64,000 nt of DNA, from contig OY856410.1 of assembly GCA_963693085.1 (NCBI GenBank), positions 1,334,301,804 to 1,334,365,803 on the forward strand. Reading direction: 5' to 3'. Below are positions 9,834-21,234 of the stretch, piece after piece; the stretch's first letter is position 1; every line of letters begins with the position of its first letter. The position numbers were made by a program, and so were the translations under genes. This DNA comes from Alisma plantago-aquatica (Eukaryota > Streptophyta > Magnoliopsida > Alismatales > Alismataceae). The notes beneath the pieces are model-generated. The model had not been told where the DNA came from and searched no databases. It saw nothing but the letters and a program-made list of their open reading frames with translations.

Positions 9834-11241
9834 CCATCCATTAATATTTATTACTCTATCGCTTTCCAATGCAAAACAATTACAGACATTAAAAAGAAAG
9901 ACACATTGTGCCAATAGTATTCTACACATATTTGTGACATAGGGGCATAGATTTCAGTAGATGTGATGTTGTGTAAATGATATCCCATAAAGATAATGGT
10001 TCATAGAGGAAGGATCGAAGATGATTGTGACTATGCACAATTCAAACAATGTGTTGTCTTCCTCTTGATCATTGGAATTTCTAAAATGACATTTCACAGA
10101 GACAAGTCTCATAAGAGATATATATTAATATCCAACGACCCCCGTTGTTTTTTTTATGAACATGAATGCTGATGATAGAATGAATGGAATTATAACATCA
10201 AAAGGTAGACAACATCTACAAAGTGGTTTGAGACAAATTCATATTGGGAATTAAGATACAACCTCATAACAAAAGATAAAATTGGAAATGTTCAGAGTAC
10301 TTCGGCCCAAATTGCCACTTTTGTGCATAAAGTAACTTTAATCAGATGTTCTCCTCAATCTTGTTCGTCAACTTCCAGAGGATGACCCCAAATCCAAACA
10401 TGATTTGGTGAACTGACAAAATCATCCACCCTAAGAACCCTTGTCACCGTCAAGAAGAGATGAAAAATGAACCTCCTTACTTAACAACTTGTTATTTATA
10501 AATTCATCCCTCATCCAAGCTTAAAACAATGTGGCACGGAAAATCCTAACATTAGTTAATCCCTGGTTAACATAGCCACTGTTCACAACAATAGCCAAGA
10601 CAATGGGCAATTAGCATTCGTCTAGTATTAGTGAGACGACTGCGGTTTTGCTGTTCGTGACAAAAAAGAAAAAACAAAGGAGAAAAGGAGATAAAAAGGG
10701 AAAGGAAAGGAAGCGGGCCAAGACGGTCATGGTATATTAAATTTTCTTTGTTGGACCATTTACCAGTGTGCAATTTGTGGTAGATGATATCTTCTTGGGA
10801 AGTTCTATGACCGCAGAAATGTAGGGATCTCTCTATGTGTTGTTATTTTCATATACCTTTTCTGATTGTGTTAGCTGGGATCAGGGTCAAATCATCAGAA
10901 GGATATTGTATCTTTCATTCTTAGTGTATTTGTCCATTGTCCAGTGCTATGATTTTTTCCTCATATTATGAGGATTTTGCATGAAAAATATGTTATTCTT
11001 CCACTATCTATTTTTGGTCTATTCATGAGTTTACACACTCTTCGATAACGCTTGTGCAATATTTATATTTTGTGGCATCATAGTTGATCATATACCACAT
11101 AATATACGTATATATTGCACAACAAATAGTATCTGAGCTTAGGTCACAGACACATTCTAATAGGGAAAGATGATGATGTGGCGATGGCTAAGTTGACTAG
11201 CATGATCTCCACCCCTCTTAGAAACCCACAATGATGTAAAG
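9834..11241. other. Intergenic sequence, no convincing gene
   Basis: This is AT-rich with stops in all frames. A TATCTGAGCTTAGGT phrase near 11131 resembles an initiator-tRNA primer-binding site and could mark an LTR remnant ending just before it, but no matching second LTR is in the window. Nothing else is recognisable. Confidence 0.35.
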
Positions 11242-11514
11242 ATGGCGCCTTACCACACCTCCTGCAACCCATCATCGACGTTTGTACAACTACTCCTCAT
11301 CCTCACAGTGATCTCGACCGCATGGGCTTCTGAAAGGATGCGAGAGCCAAGTAGTCCCACTGCCTCTCCCTCCGGTGGTGGAGGCCCAGTTGGCACACTG
11401 GGAGGGAACGACTACACGTTACAGATGGAGCTTCACCAAACCAAGCCCTTCAACCACTACCCTCTAAACCATCTCATGGAGGTCGATCCTGTCTGGTCCA
11501 AACCTACTACATGA
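11242..11514 (+). CDS. Possible small secreted protein, 90 aa
   Basis: ATG opens a clean frame with C/G-rich third positions, unlike the AT-rich surroundings. Residues ~10-29 are hydrophobic (FVQLLLILTVISTAWA), giving a plausible signal peptide cleaved after ASA-like WAS. A Pro/Ser/Gly-rich spacer follows (SPTASPSGGGG), then a polar tail rich in His, Asn and Pro ending DPVWSKPTT. I do not recognise a family; it is not an obvious CLE, CEP, IDA or PSK precursor. It lies between a PBS-like phrase and a dead copia gag, so it might be a captured or truncated host gene fragment rather than an active gene. Confidence 0.4.
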   Translation: MAPYHTSCNPSSTFVQLLLILTVISTAWASERMREPSSPTASPSGGGGPVGTLGGNDYTLQMELHQTKPFNHYPLNHLMEVDPVWSKPTT

Positions 11515-11829
11515 ATGAGCAGAAGACCACATCTTCGAGTCGTGTGTGTGGAGCTTGTTTGTGATTCTCACAAGAGGCCATCCCCATCCGACTTTCTTCC
11601 TCTAGACGTAGTTTATTCTCGTAGTGGTAGTAGACATCTGTGGGTCCATAGTTTTTAAGTAGGACTTGTTTTGTTTTCTTCTAGTGAATAATAACTCCTT
11701 TTTTGTTTTAAAAAAGTTGACAAACACAAATTGACATATTTAAAAACTTAATATGGAAGATATTCTTTATTGTAAGGATTTGTATAATCTGATAATGGGG
11801 CAAAAACCATAGAGTACATCTGATGCAGA
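11515..11829 (+). other. Noncoding sequence after the 90-aa ORF
   Basis: T-rich sequence with AATAATAA near 11690 could serve as a 3' UTR and poly(A) region for the ORF ending at 11514. Nothing else is visible before the copia remnant. Confidence 0.3.
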
Positions 11830-13464
11830 CTAGAAGAAACTAAACATGAAAACTATAGAAATGGTACTAGTGGTTTGAAATTTCTGTGTTTCACCATGTC
11901 TCAGAAAAGACCAATGGCAAGGATTTGGGAAACACTCAAGAAATTGCATGAGAAGAATGCTGCAACAAATAGAACTTTCTTGATCAGAAAGTTGGTGAAC
12001 TTGAAGTACGAGGATGGCACTAGAATTGAGAGGCACATGAATGAATTTGAAAGTCATGTTAATCAGCTGGTATCGATGAAGATGGTTCTTGATGATGAAC
12101 TCTAAACACACTTCTTCTGGGATCATTACTTGATAGTTAGAAGACGCTCATAGTGACAGTCATAAATTTTATACAATAAGGAAAGTTGACACTTGATCAG
12201 GTAAAGAGAAGTATACTAAATGAAGAGACTCGATAACGAGTCTCAGATAGCAATGGGTCACACATGCACTTTACTAAGAGCAGGAGAAGTGAAAGAGTGC
12301 GAGACCCGTGGTAGATCTCAGAGTCGCGATTAGCTCTAGGACCGCGGGAAGACCCATGGTAGATCTAAGTTGAAGAGAAGAGGGTGATTTGATTATAGCA
12401 AGACAAGTCATCTTAAAAGAGATTCCAAGGTATAAAAAAGAAACATGGGTCTGAATTCAACAATAAGAAAGATGATGACAAGAACACTACATCAACAATT
12501 TCAGATGACATATATGATGACGATGATGTGGCCTTTATAGTCTAGGAGTAGTAGTATATGCATGCTGCTGCTAATGATTTTGAGAGGGTGGTGGGTTCTT
12601 CTTATCATGCGTCATCCAGTAAGGATTTCTTCACTTCATAAGAAAAGGAGACTTTGGGAGGATGAATATGGAAAATCCCAATTTCTCTAGAATCACCGAT
12701 GTTGGAGATATTTGTATTCAGACGAGTGTGGATTACACGCTCACACTCAAGGATGTTCGTCATGTTTCATATTTGTTGTAGAGTTTGGTATCTGGTTCTT
12801 TCTTTGATAGAGAAGTTTTCCATCTAGATTTTAGTGGGGTGAAATATGTAAGATCACAAATGGGTCTTTAGTTATAATGCAAGGCAAATTGTATCACACA
12901 TTGTACAAAACCCAAGTTAAAGTGCACAAAGGAGGAATCTATATGTAATTAAAGATCACCAGATAGATCTATGAAATAGATGGTTAGGACATATGAGTGA
13001 GAAAAGCTTGAAATTTTAGTTGAAGTAGAGATTGATTTCATGTAGTAAGGGAACCAATCTCAACTCATGTGATTCATGCCAGACAAGAAAGCATCATCAA
13101 GTCTATTTTAGGGTAAGACCAAATGTGAATTTAAAACTTCTACAATTGTTCATTCAGATGTTTGTAGTCTGTTTGAGGCGACTCCATTAGGTGACAAAAG
13201 ATACTTTGTCACGTTCATTTATAATGCATCTGCGAAGGTATGGGTCTACTTACTGAAGACCAAGAATTAGGTCTTTTAGTATGTTTAGAAATTTCATGCC
13301 ATGGTGGAATGGGAGGTAGATAAAAAGTTAAAGTGTCTCTACATAGACAATGAAATAGAGTAAATGTCCAGAGAGTTTCAAGATTACTATGTGTCACATG
13401 ACATACATCATGAGAGGACAGAGCCTGGCACACCACAACACAATGGTGCAACTGAGAGGACGAA
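11830..13464 (+). pseudogene. Dead Ty1/copia element 'copia-1': gag to mid-integrase
   Basis: In order: a UBN2/copia gag piece (11875-12105; KKLHEKNAATNRTFLIRKLV, HMNEFESHVNQLVSMKMVLD), the LTLDQVK region (~12190), a stop-filled protease zone, the GAG-pre-integrase block (~12920-13100; IKDHQIDL, GHMSEKSLKF, CDSCQTRKHH) and the integrase core. That core includes HSDVCSLFEATP (~13150), RYFVTFIYNASAKVWVYLLKTK, CLYIDNEIE and PGTPQHNGATERTN. First Asp (HSDV), second Asp (IDNE) and Glu (TER) positions are recognisable. The reading is broken by many stops, and the integrase is cut at 13464/13465 by the G2 LTR. No LTRs for this copy are seen. Confidence 0.8.
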
Positions 13465-13819
13465 TGTAAGGCCCCTAACCTTGTGTCATACACAAACATA
13501 ATTATTTGACTTAACATGATACTTAGTTTTAAAATTAAACTTTAGATTAAGATTTACATTTAGTTGATAAATATATATTTAAAAATTCGGGTCAATGCCG
13601 ATTTTGTTTGCTATGTTTAGCAAGTATATGTGCATTTTGAGGGCTTATACACAAAAGTTTCCATTCTTGGGAGTTTAAGTACAAAATTTATGTATAAATA
13701 TCTTGGTATGTGCTTTCTCTTGATCAACATCATTTTGACCATATTTGGACCTTTACCATATTTTTCATTGGTTGATGACCAACCGATGAAAGTTTTGGGG
13801 TTCCTTTTGTTGCTGAACG

Positions 13820-13975
13820 GTGGGAGCTCTGGGTGGATGGGATATCTGGGTCGATGGAGTCTTAGATCGATGGGAGTTTTGGGTTGATGGATGTTTTGGA
13901 TCGATAGGAGTTCTAGGTGGATGGGAGTTTTGGATCAATGGGAATCATGGATCTATGGAAGTTTTGGGCTTTAGT
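13820..13975 (+). repeat. ~17-bp minisatellite in G2 LTR
   Basis: About eight units of the form GATGGGAGTTTTGGGTC stand ~35-190 bp upstream of the LTR TATA box. The same array is at 37196-37350 in block B (about eight units) and 62283-62415 in block C (about seven units, one lost). Confidence 0.85.
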
Positions 13976-14010
13976 TAAGGGCAGTTTGGCCTTTATCACC
14001 CTTCTTAGCC

Positions 14011-14018
14011 TATATAAA
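14011..14018 (+). promoter_or_regulatory. TATA box of G2 LTR (block A)
   Basis: TATATAAA in the context GCCTATATAAACTCATCCCC lies mid-LTR. Equivalents are at 37388-37395 (B) and 62456-62463 (C). It would define U3/R of the LTR. Confidence 0.6.
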
Positions 14019-15688
14019 CTCATCCCCATCAACCTAGAGAATCATATGACACCCAACTATTGTTGGAAAATGTAGAGGAAGCCCCCTAGGCCGACAAAAA
14101 GCTCCTAAGTGATACTTATTCTTAGAAGAATTTTATATGTTGATGCAAGTTGATGATCAAGCTTCTTTGAGGTGTTTTCTAGCTTAGAAATTTTGTTTCC
14201 AATCCTAACCATGTAAGATCCATCATTAATACCTATTAATCTTATTTTACCCTTATATCCTATACCTTGGCCGAGATCCTTGGTGCTACAAGTTATAAAC
14301 TTGTGCATGTGACTAAGGAACCTTCTTTTCCTTCCCTGTTTGCTCTAGATTTACCGTTCGTGGAGAAAAGGAGCTTTCTCAGAGCTATAGTTCTAAAAGC
14401 TAGGATCTTTGTTGCTTTTTTCAGAGTTTCCCCTCTTGGACTCTATTTTCTTCTTTCAAGAGGCGAGTCATATAATTTTTAATACATTTTCTTGCCTACT
14501 TATGACATACATAATGTTAATATAAAAAACTATAACACACTAAAAGATGGACTTTTATGCACTATTTTGCATAACTAAGGTGATCATACAAGTTATTAAG
14601 CTTTCCTTAAAATCTATGAATGTTTTCAACTGCAAAGTGAGCATTTCTTTGAACATGTAAAGTCTAAAATTTGAAATATAAGGGTAATGACTCCTAAAAA
14701 TGTTGTTGTTATGGTGTTTTGGTATTCAATAAGAGGAAATTCGAGCCATATATTATTTCTTGCAATATTATTGTCATCTTATGCAATATTTTAAGGTTTG
14801 TAATTACTTTTATGTTACTGTAGTGATAAATTGACGAGTTCCTATTTATCAAGGTTGCTTATCCATGATAGGTTTAAGCATATGTTTTCCTAAATTCTTT
14901 GAAATAACATATCTTTCACATTCTTTGGATTTTAAGCTAAAATTTTGTGAGCTAACTTTTTTATGACTTATTAAGCTCTCTACAAATTTTCAAACTTTTG
15001 TGAGTTTCCTACAATAAGTTATTACTATTTTGGTCTAAATGACGAATTGGGCTTGTATGTGCCCTTGTTTGAGGTTTAGTACTCTTTATGATCAAGGAAG
15101 GATAAATATAAATGATTGAGTTATATGGTACTGTTTCATGCATTGTATTTCTTTTGAAATTGCAATCCATGATTGATTTTACAAGAATTATTTAGGTACT
15201 TGTATGTAACTTAATATATGTAGTAAAAATACTTAATTGGATTAATTAACCAAGTGTAACCTTAATCATGTAGTGCCATGTGACTGTAGAACTATCTTAG
15301 TATTAGAACTTATTAGATAGTGAAAGGAGCAATCCAAAAAGGAGCTCATAGTCATATACTATTGAGTATATGTAGGATCTGGGAGGGTATATCCCCTTCA
15401 TCCTGATTCCAACATTTTACAGAGCAATTGGGGTCATGTCTCGGAGTTTATGTGATAGAGAGAGATTGTGGTTGTAACTCAGATTTGAGGGTTTATACCC
15501 TATTTTTGGTGTCGTGGATTGTGTACCAAGATGTACCATTTTAGATTTTAATAGTTGGGCCGATGAGCCACTACAATTTATCACACTTACTGAAATGGGG
15601 AAGATGTCCTAGGATTCCCGTTATCCTATATCTTGTATGGGGCTGATTGCAACTTCACAGTTGTCAACTAGTAGTTAATTTGAGTGGT

Positions 15689-15693
15689 ACATC
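15689..15693. repeat. Target-site duplication ACATC, left of Tekay
   Basis: ACATC precedes TGTAAAG. The same 5 bp follow the other end at 26861-26865. The uninterrupted sequence GTGGTACATCTCAAACTTCC is present in block B (~38579-38598). Confidence 0.97.
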
Positions 15694-16749
15694 TGTAAAG
15701 AGGCGAGATCACCTCTCTACTAAAATTTAAAGGAAATACAAACATCCACAATTTTTAACAGAAATTTTAGACTTTGAGGATGATTGCATAATATTCCAAA
15801 TAAATAAGCATGATTCCAGATACATAATAAAATGTCAATAGCATCGGAAAGAAAGAAATAACAAGCCTTCTAATGGCTTTATTGTTTATTACATCATTGC
15901 TTTCAAAAAGAAAAGATAAGATAGAATAGAGGATCTAGCTATAGCAACCTAGCCATCCTTCTTCAAGCTAACGATCACAGCAAGGATTCTTTCTTCAAGC
16001 CCTTCCTTCACCTTGCACAGCTCCAACACCTGGGTGGTTGGGAAGACACCCAGCAAGAGGGAAAACAAGGAAAAGTATGTGTTACACTAACAATCTATCA
16101 AAGGAAAAGAAAGTTGTAACAAGTAAATTTAGGCTAGATATTTTGTGTAAGAAGATATCAAAAAGTATGAGGTTTTCATAAGAGGACTTGCCATTAACAA
16201 AAAGAAATAAAGGGTTTAGCATGTTAATTAATATGTCTATCTAACTAAGTAGGGTTGAGGCACCTACCGGACTTCTAACCTTAGGTGAGGGAAGAATTAT
16301 AAACATTTCCAAATCACCTACAATTTCTAATGGGGAGAATAATAAACATTCCCCTAGGGCGATTTTATACATGCCCTCTATGGGTGGTTGTACATAAGTA
16401 CCACTACTTAAAATTTAAATAGAACATTTAATTTCATGCTAACAAAAGATTTATGGCAAGATTTAAGCAAAAGAATATATATCATGGCAGTGGGGTATGA
16501 ATACCCAAACAAGAGAATACTACATCTACTTTTGAGGCAAATAAGACATTTAGGTTTCAAGAATTCAATGGTTTAGATCAAGTTAAACCTCATAGAAGAA
16601 ATATAGGTATTGGACTAAAGATTTCCCAACTGATAGGTAGATGCACAATCAAAACTCATACTAAACACATACCTTGGCCACAGGTGTCCTAAGTTTCCCT
16701 TTTTCAACTCTTCACACGAACTATAAACCCAAACTTCCTATTACATCAT

Positions 16750-16781
<32 letters not shown>

Positions 16782-18932
16782 TTACATGTATTCATTTAAA
16801 AGATTGAAAACCCTAATTTACTAACTTTTTGCACAAACTCTCGATTCAGACTTCAAAAACCTCATAATCGTCTTAGTTAGGTTTTCCTGATCAAAATAAC
16901 ATATAATATTGTATATTTTGGAAATATAGATGTTTAGGGTTAATTTTAGGGATTTTTAAGTTAATTAAATCGATTTTAAAAACACCTTTTCAAAAAACTC
17001 AAAACGAAATCTCAAAAACATTTTTATTAAATAGATCTCGTTTTTCTTATTTCAAAACACTATTTATTTATTATTTTTGACCAACGGAATAATTTATAAA
17101 AATTATTTTACTCCGACCAATGGCAGATTGCCACGTAGGCAAAGCCAACCGCATCGAGCGGTCGCGGGCGACTGAGAGCGGCGACCCGCGTCTCAGGGCC
17201 TCTCGCAACCGGTCGAGCGACCCGGCGGTTAAACAGGGGTAAAGGACCGTCATGTCCTTGGCGAGAAAACGAAAGGAGAAGAAACCGGAGGGGCAAAATA
17301 GTCATTTGCACGTCGTCATCAACCTCGGCCGACCCTCGTCGCGCGCGAGCAGGCTTGCTCGGCCGATTTGGGCAAAATCGCTATACTCGACGAAAACTTG
17401 CGTTTAGATAGTCGAAAGAAAGAGAAGGACGAGATGAACTCAATGGTACCTTTGATTCGAACCGAGGTGGCCGAAAAAGAGAGGGAGAAGCGCCGCAAGC
17501 TAGGGACCTTCGGCTTCTCGTCGGGGGTCGAAACGTCCACGAAAATCCAAATTGGAGGTACAAACAGGTTGCTAAGGTGATGGCGGTCGCAAGGGTTGAG
17601 TTATTTATAGGCAAGGAACCCTAGACTAGGATGTGGGTAGGAGCAAGGGGAAGTGGCCGGCGGCTACTTTGGGCGTTTCCCAAATACGCGTCAAAGCTCG
17701 AAAAGTTTGGGATAATCCTGTGCGAAATCTCGCAAGGAATCCAACGCAACAAAAATCAAGGAAAATCGTTGAGTAAATCTCAAGTTATTGCGATTTTAAG
17801 AAAACGAAAAATCCTATCTGTTGCCTAAACCGACTCAAGGTAGAAGACGACCGTGCGTCCTCGGATCGGTGGACACGGGTCCACTAATCAACCTGGACCG
17901 TCCGATCTCGCATTAGATCAGGGAAATATCCCTGAGCAAAAGTCGATTAAAACTATTAGATTTTAAATGTTTTTCTCTTTCTTCTTTTGGAGGCTCAAAC
18001 GTTGCCCAAAAATTATGAAAATTTATATTCTGACTTATTTCGACGCGTAGAATCCAAATATGGAGTTAGTTTTTCATTTTGAGAAAGTTTATTAGGTGAA
18101 ATAATTAATATGTCATTTTCTCTTTCCTCCCTCAAAAGAGGTGATAACATTATCTAAAATTAATGTAACTTCACCCATAAGTCTCCCAAAAGGTTTGGAA
18201 CACGATTTTGCAATTATCTTCACAAGTTGACATTATCTTTATATTTATTAAATTAATTAGAACATTCTACACACTTTCTCTCTCCTATTTTTCTTATTAT
18301 TCATATATTATCCAAATCAGTTGCAAATTTGCACAGAGGCTTATTTTTATGTTTAGAATACGAATTTGAAGTAATTTTCCTGATTTGAGAGCATTAAGTA
18401 TTTTATTCATTTTTATTGGCATATTTCCTATATTCCATTGATAATGTTATTAATATTTTCATTTTAAATAATACTTGACCCTTAAGTTACTCTTTGCTCA
18501 AGGAAACGAATTAAACTATCAAATTATCATGATGGTTTCAGATTATCATATTTGTTGCAAAAATCCTTGTAATTATCTCCTTTACTCATAAATTCTCATA
18601 TTTCCTTTACTTATTATATTTATCTTCTTTCTTTTATAACATTCAGATTTTCTTCTTATTTCTTATATTCTAGGAAACACTAGAAGATTCTAGGACGAAT
18701 TATTTTTACTCTTTTTATTACTTAATGTGAATTTGCATTTTAAACCCATTATCTAATTCTAACTGAGGCATTTGTGCATGCAACCTTAAAATAAGAATAT
18801 ATAGGAAACATTTAACCAATAACCATCTTAATTTCTTTTAAATCAAAACCAAGGACAAATGGAACAAAAATGAAGGTCAAAGCTTATAGAAAATAGTGCA
18901 AAGAGGTATATAGGAGATTTCAGTATGTTACA
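15694..18932 (-). mobile_element. Tekay 3' LTR
   Basis: 3239 bp running TGTAAAGAGG to GTATGTTACA on the plus strand. It contains an (AT)~13 tract at ~16750-16776, a CpG-rich zone at 17110-17360 and a minus-strand TATA box (17602-17610). Small ORFs in the CpG-rich zone recur in the other LTR and are not genes. Confidence 0.95.
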
Positions 18933-18950
18933 GCACTCCACCCCTTAAAA
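18933..18950 (-). other. Polypurine tract of Tekay element
   Basis: On the minus strand, TTTTAAGGGGTGGAGTGC directly abuts the 3' LTR and lies 20 bp after the integrase stop. It is the expected plus-strand primer. Confidence 0.8.
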
Positions 18951-18970
18951 AGGATTTCGTCCCCGAAATC

Positions 18971-20179
18971 TCATACAAAGAGGGAAGGGTGAGTACGCAA
19001 CATCTCATCTCTCAACTCCCAAGTGGTTTCTTCTAATCCATGATATCTCCACAAAACCTTCACTAACTCTATCTCCTTATTCTTCAGCTGCTTTACTCGG
19101 GAGTCAAGGATCTTCACAGGTAGTTCTTCATAAGTCAGATTCTCATTAATCTCCACAGGTTCGATGGTGAGCACATGAGACGGATCCTTAACGTACTTAC
19201 TCAACACAGAAACATGGAACACATTGTGAATCTTATCATAAGCAGGAGGCAAAGCTAGGCGATATGCACAATCTCCCACTTTATCTAAGATCTCAAATGG
19301 TCCAACATAGCGAGGACTCAACTTGCCTTTTACTTTAGATCTTGCAATAGAGCGTATAGGCTTGATCTTTAGAAAAGCATAGTCTCCCACTAAGAAGCTT
19401 ATATCAGACCTCTTCTTATCAGCATACATCTTCTGTCTATCTTGAGAAGCTTTCATTTGTTTCTTTATCAACTGTATCTTCTCAAACATCATCTGTATGT
19501 CATCAGTCTTCACTAGGGAACGTTCACCAACATCATCCCAGTGCAAAGGTGAACGACAAGGTCTACCATAGAGAGCTTCAAAAGGTGGCATACCAATACT
19601 GGCTTGGTAGCTATTGTTGTAAGCAAACTCTGCTAATGGTAGATACCGATCCCAAGCACCACCCCAATCCATCACACAAGCACGTAGCAAGTCCTCCAGA
19701 ATCTGAACTGTTCTCTCGGACTGACCATCAGTTTGCGGGTGGTAAGCAGTGCTGAAACGCAGATCAGTACCCATCTCTTCCTGAATCTGACCCCATAAAC
19801 GAGAAGTGAATTTCGGGTCTCGATCAGAAACTATCACAGCAGGGACACCATGCAGACGAACTATCCACTCCACATACAACTGAGCCATCTCAACAACTTT
19901 ATACGTGGTTTTGAAAGGCAAGAAATGAGCAGATTTTGTAAGCCGATCAATCACCACCCAAACATCATCATAACCTCTCTTGGACTTGGGGAAACCAGTA
20001 ACAAAGTCCATTGTGATCTTCTCCCACTTCCATTCTGGAATCTTAAGAGGATGAAGAAGACCACTAGGTCGTTGATGTTCAATCTTGACTTGCTGACATG
20101 TCAAGCACTTTTCTACAAACAGAGCTATATCATTCTTCATGTTCTTCCACCAGAAGCTTCGCTGTAAGTCCTTGTACAT
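18971..20179 (-). pseudogene. Tekay integrase with C-terminal chromodomain
   Basis: A 402-residue open stretch. It starts inside the zinc-binding H2C2 region (HPGT just upstream; CLTCQQVK). The catalytic core follows, with MDFVTGFPKS (first Asp), VIVSDRDPKF (second Asp) and HPQTDGQSERT (Glu), so the DDE triad is intact. Next comes the GPF/Y motif RYVGPFEIL, then a chromodomain-like end (EELPVKILD, KVLWRYHGLEETTWE, FV) that in chromoviruses targets insertion to modified histones. An in-frame TAG at 20238-20240 separates it from the RNase H segment in the same frame. It is the best-preserved protein domain in the window. Confidence 0.92.
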
Positions 20180-20240
20180 CTTTGTTGTGCCAGGGTGAAT
20201 AGTGTACTTGGAACCATGAGATTCACTCAGAACCTTCTAT

Positions 20241-20836
20241 CTCAGATCACCAACATCAGGTATCCACAACCTTTGTCTGAAGTGGATAGCACCATCCACT
20301 CCGACAGAGAAGTCAGATTGCGGTTTCTCAGATAAAGCTTTCAACTCTTCAAGCTCGGAACTCTCCAACTGTGCAGACACGACTTCTGAGATCTAGGTTG
20401 GTGTAACGGTCAAACTGGCCATATGAACACACAACTTATCTTCTTCCTCTGAATCGACAAGCTGAGGTCTCCAACTGGCCACAAGTTCAAGGTTTTCCCA
20501 CACAGAACATCTCAGAGCAGCACAAACAACATCCTTCTTGCGACTTAAAGCATCAACTACGACATTTGCTTTACCAGGATGATAGGTGATGGTGAAATTG
20601 TAATCTTTAAGATATTCCATCCACCTACGCTGTCGCAAGTTCAGATCCTTTTGAGTCAACAGATATCTCAAACTCTTGTGATCAGAAAAGACTTCAAACT
20701 TTTCTCCATAGAGGTAGTATCGCCAGATCTTCAAAGCATGAACTATGGCAGCCAGCTCTAAATCATGCGTAGGCCAATTAGCTTCATTAGGTTTCAACTG
20801 TCGAGAAGCATAGGCGATCACCTTTCCGTCTTGCAT
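20241..20836 (-). pseudogene. Tekay RNase H and linker
   Basis: This reads [57 protein letters not shown] and [16 protein letters not shown], the standard RNase H of gypsy elements. The linker to integrase has a TAG at 20393-20395. The frame differs from the upstream RT frame because one base is missing near 20862, within the first catalytic Asp region (YTD). Confidence 0.88.
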
Positions 20837-20847
20837 CAGAACACACC

Positions 20848-21234
20848 CTAAGCCTTGTCGGGATCATCAGTGTAGATGACATAGGGTATGCCCTCAACAG
20901 GAAAAGCAAGCACTGGAGCAGAAGTCAGACTCACTTTCAACTTCTGAAAACTGTCCTCACATTCAGGGGTCCATGAGAACTTGACCTCCTTCCGAGTCAG
21001 CTTGGTCAAAGGTAAAGCCAACTCAGAAAACCCTTTGATAAACTTCCGATAGTAACCAGCTAGAACAAGGAAACTACAGATTTCTGACGGGTTTCTCGGA
21101 GCATTCCACTTTGTCACAGCTTCTACCTTTGCAGGATCAACAGCTATATGGCCGGCAGAAATCACGTGACCAAGAAACATCACTTCCTTTATCCAGAACT
21201 CACATTTTGAGAATTTTGCATACAATTGATTTTC
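20848..21234 (-). pseudogene. Tekay RT thumb/connection segment
   Basis: It continues the RT frame after a TGA at 21235-21237. It contains [40 protein letters not shown] and TSAPVLAFP, then the start of RNase H (VIYTDD) where a 1-base deletion shifts the frame. The upstream stop is most simply a C-to-T change in an Arg codon. Confidence 0.88.

Larger units (their letters stand above)
13465..15693 (+). mobile_element. G2 gypsy 5' LTR, block A, left part
   Basis: The LTR starts TGTAAGGCCCC directly after copia-1 integrase codons. It continues at 26866 after the Tekay insertion and ends TTGTCACA at 27603, total about 2.97 kb when joined, followed by a tRNA-iMet-type PBS. It contains a ~17-bp minisatellite (13820-13975) and a TATATAAA box (14011-14018). 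No second LTR of G2 is present in the block, so the element is incomplete. Confidence 0.75.

Noticed and set aside
17071..17828. Small genes suggested by several 60-77-aa ORFs in the CpG-rich zone
   Set aside because: They recur identically at 25000-25757 because they lie in the two LTRs of one element; no domains and overlapping frames on both strands.
19549..20167. Plus-strand ORFs across 19.5-20.2 kb
   Set aside because: Shadows of the Tekay integrase on the other strand.
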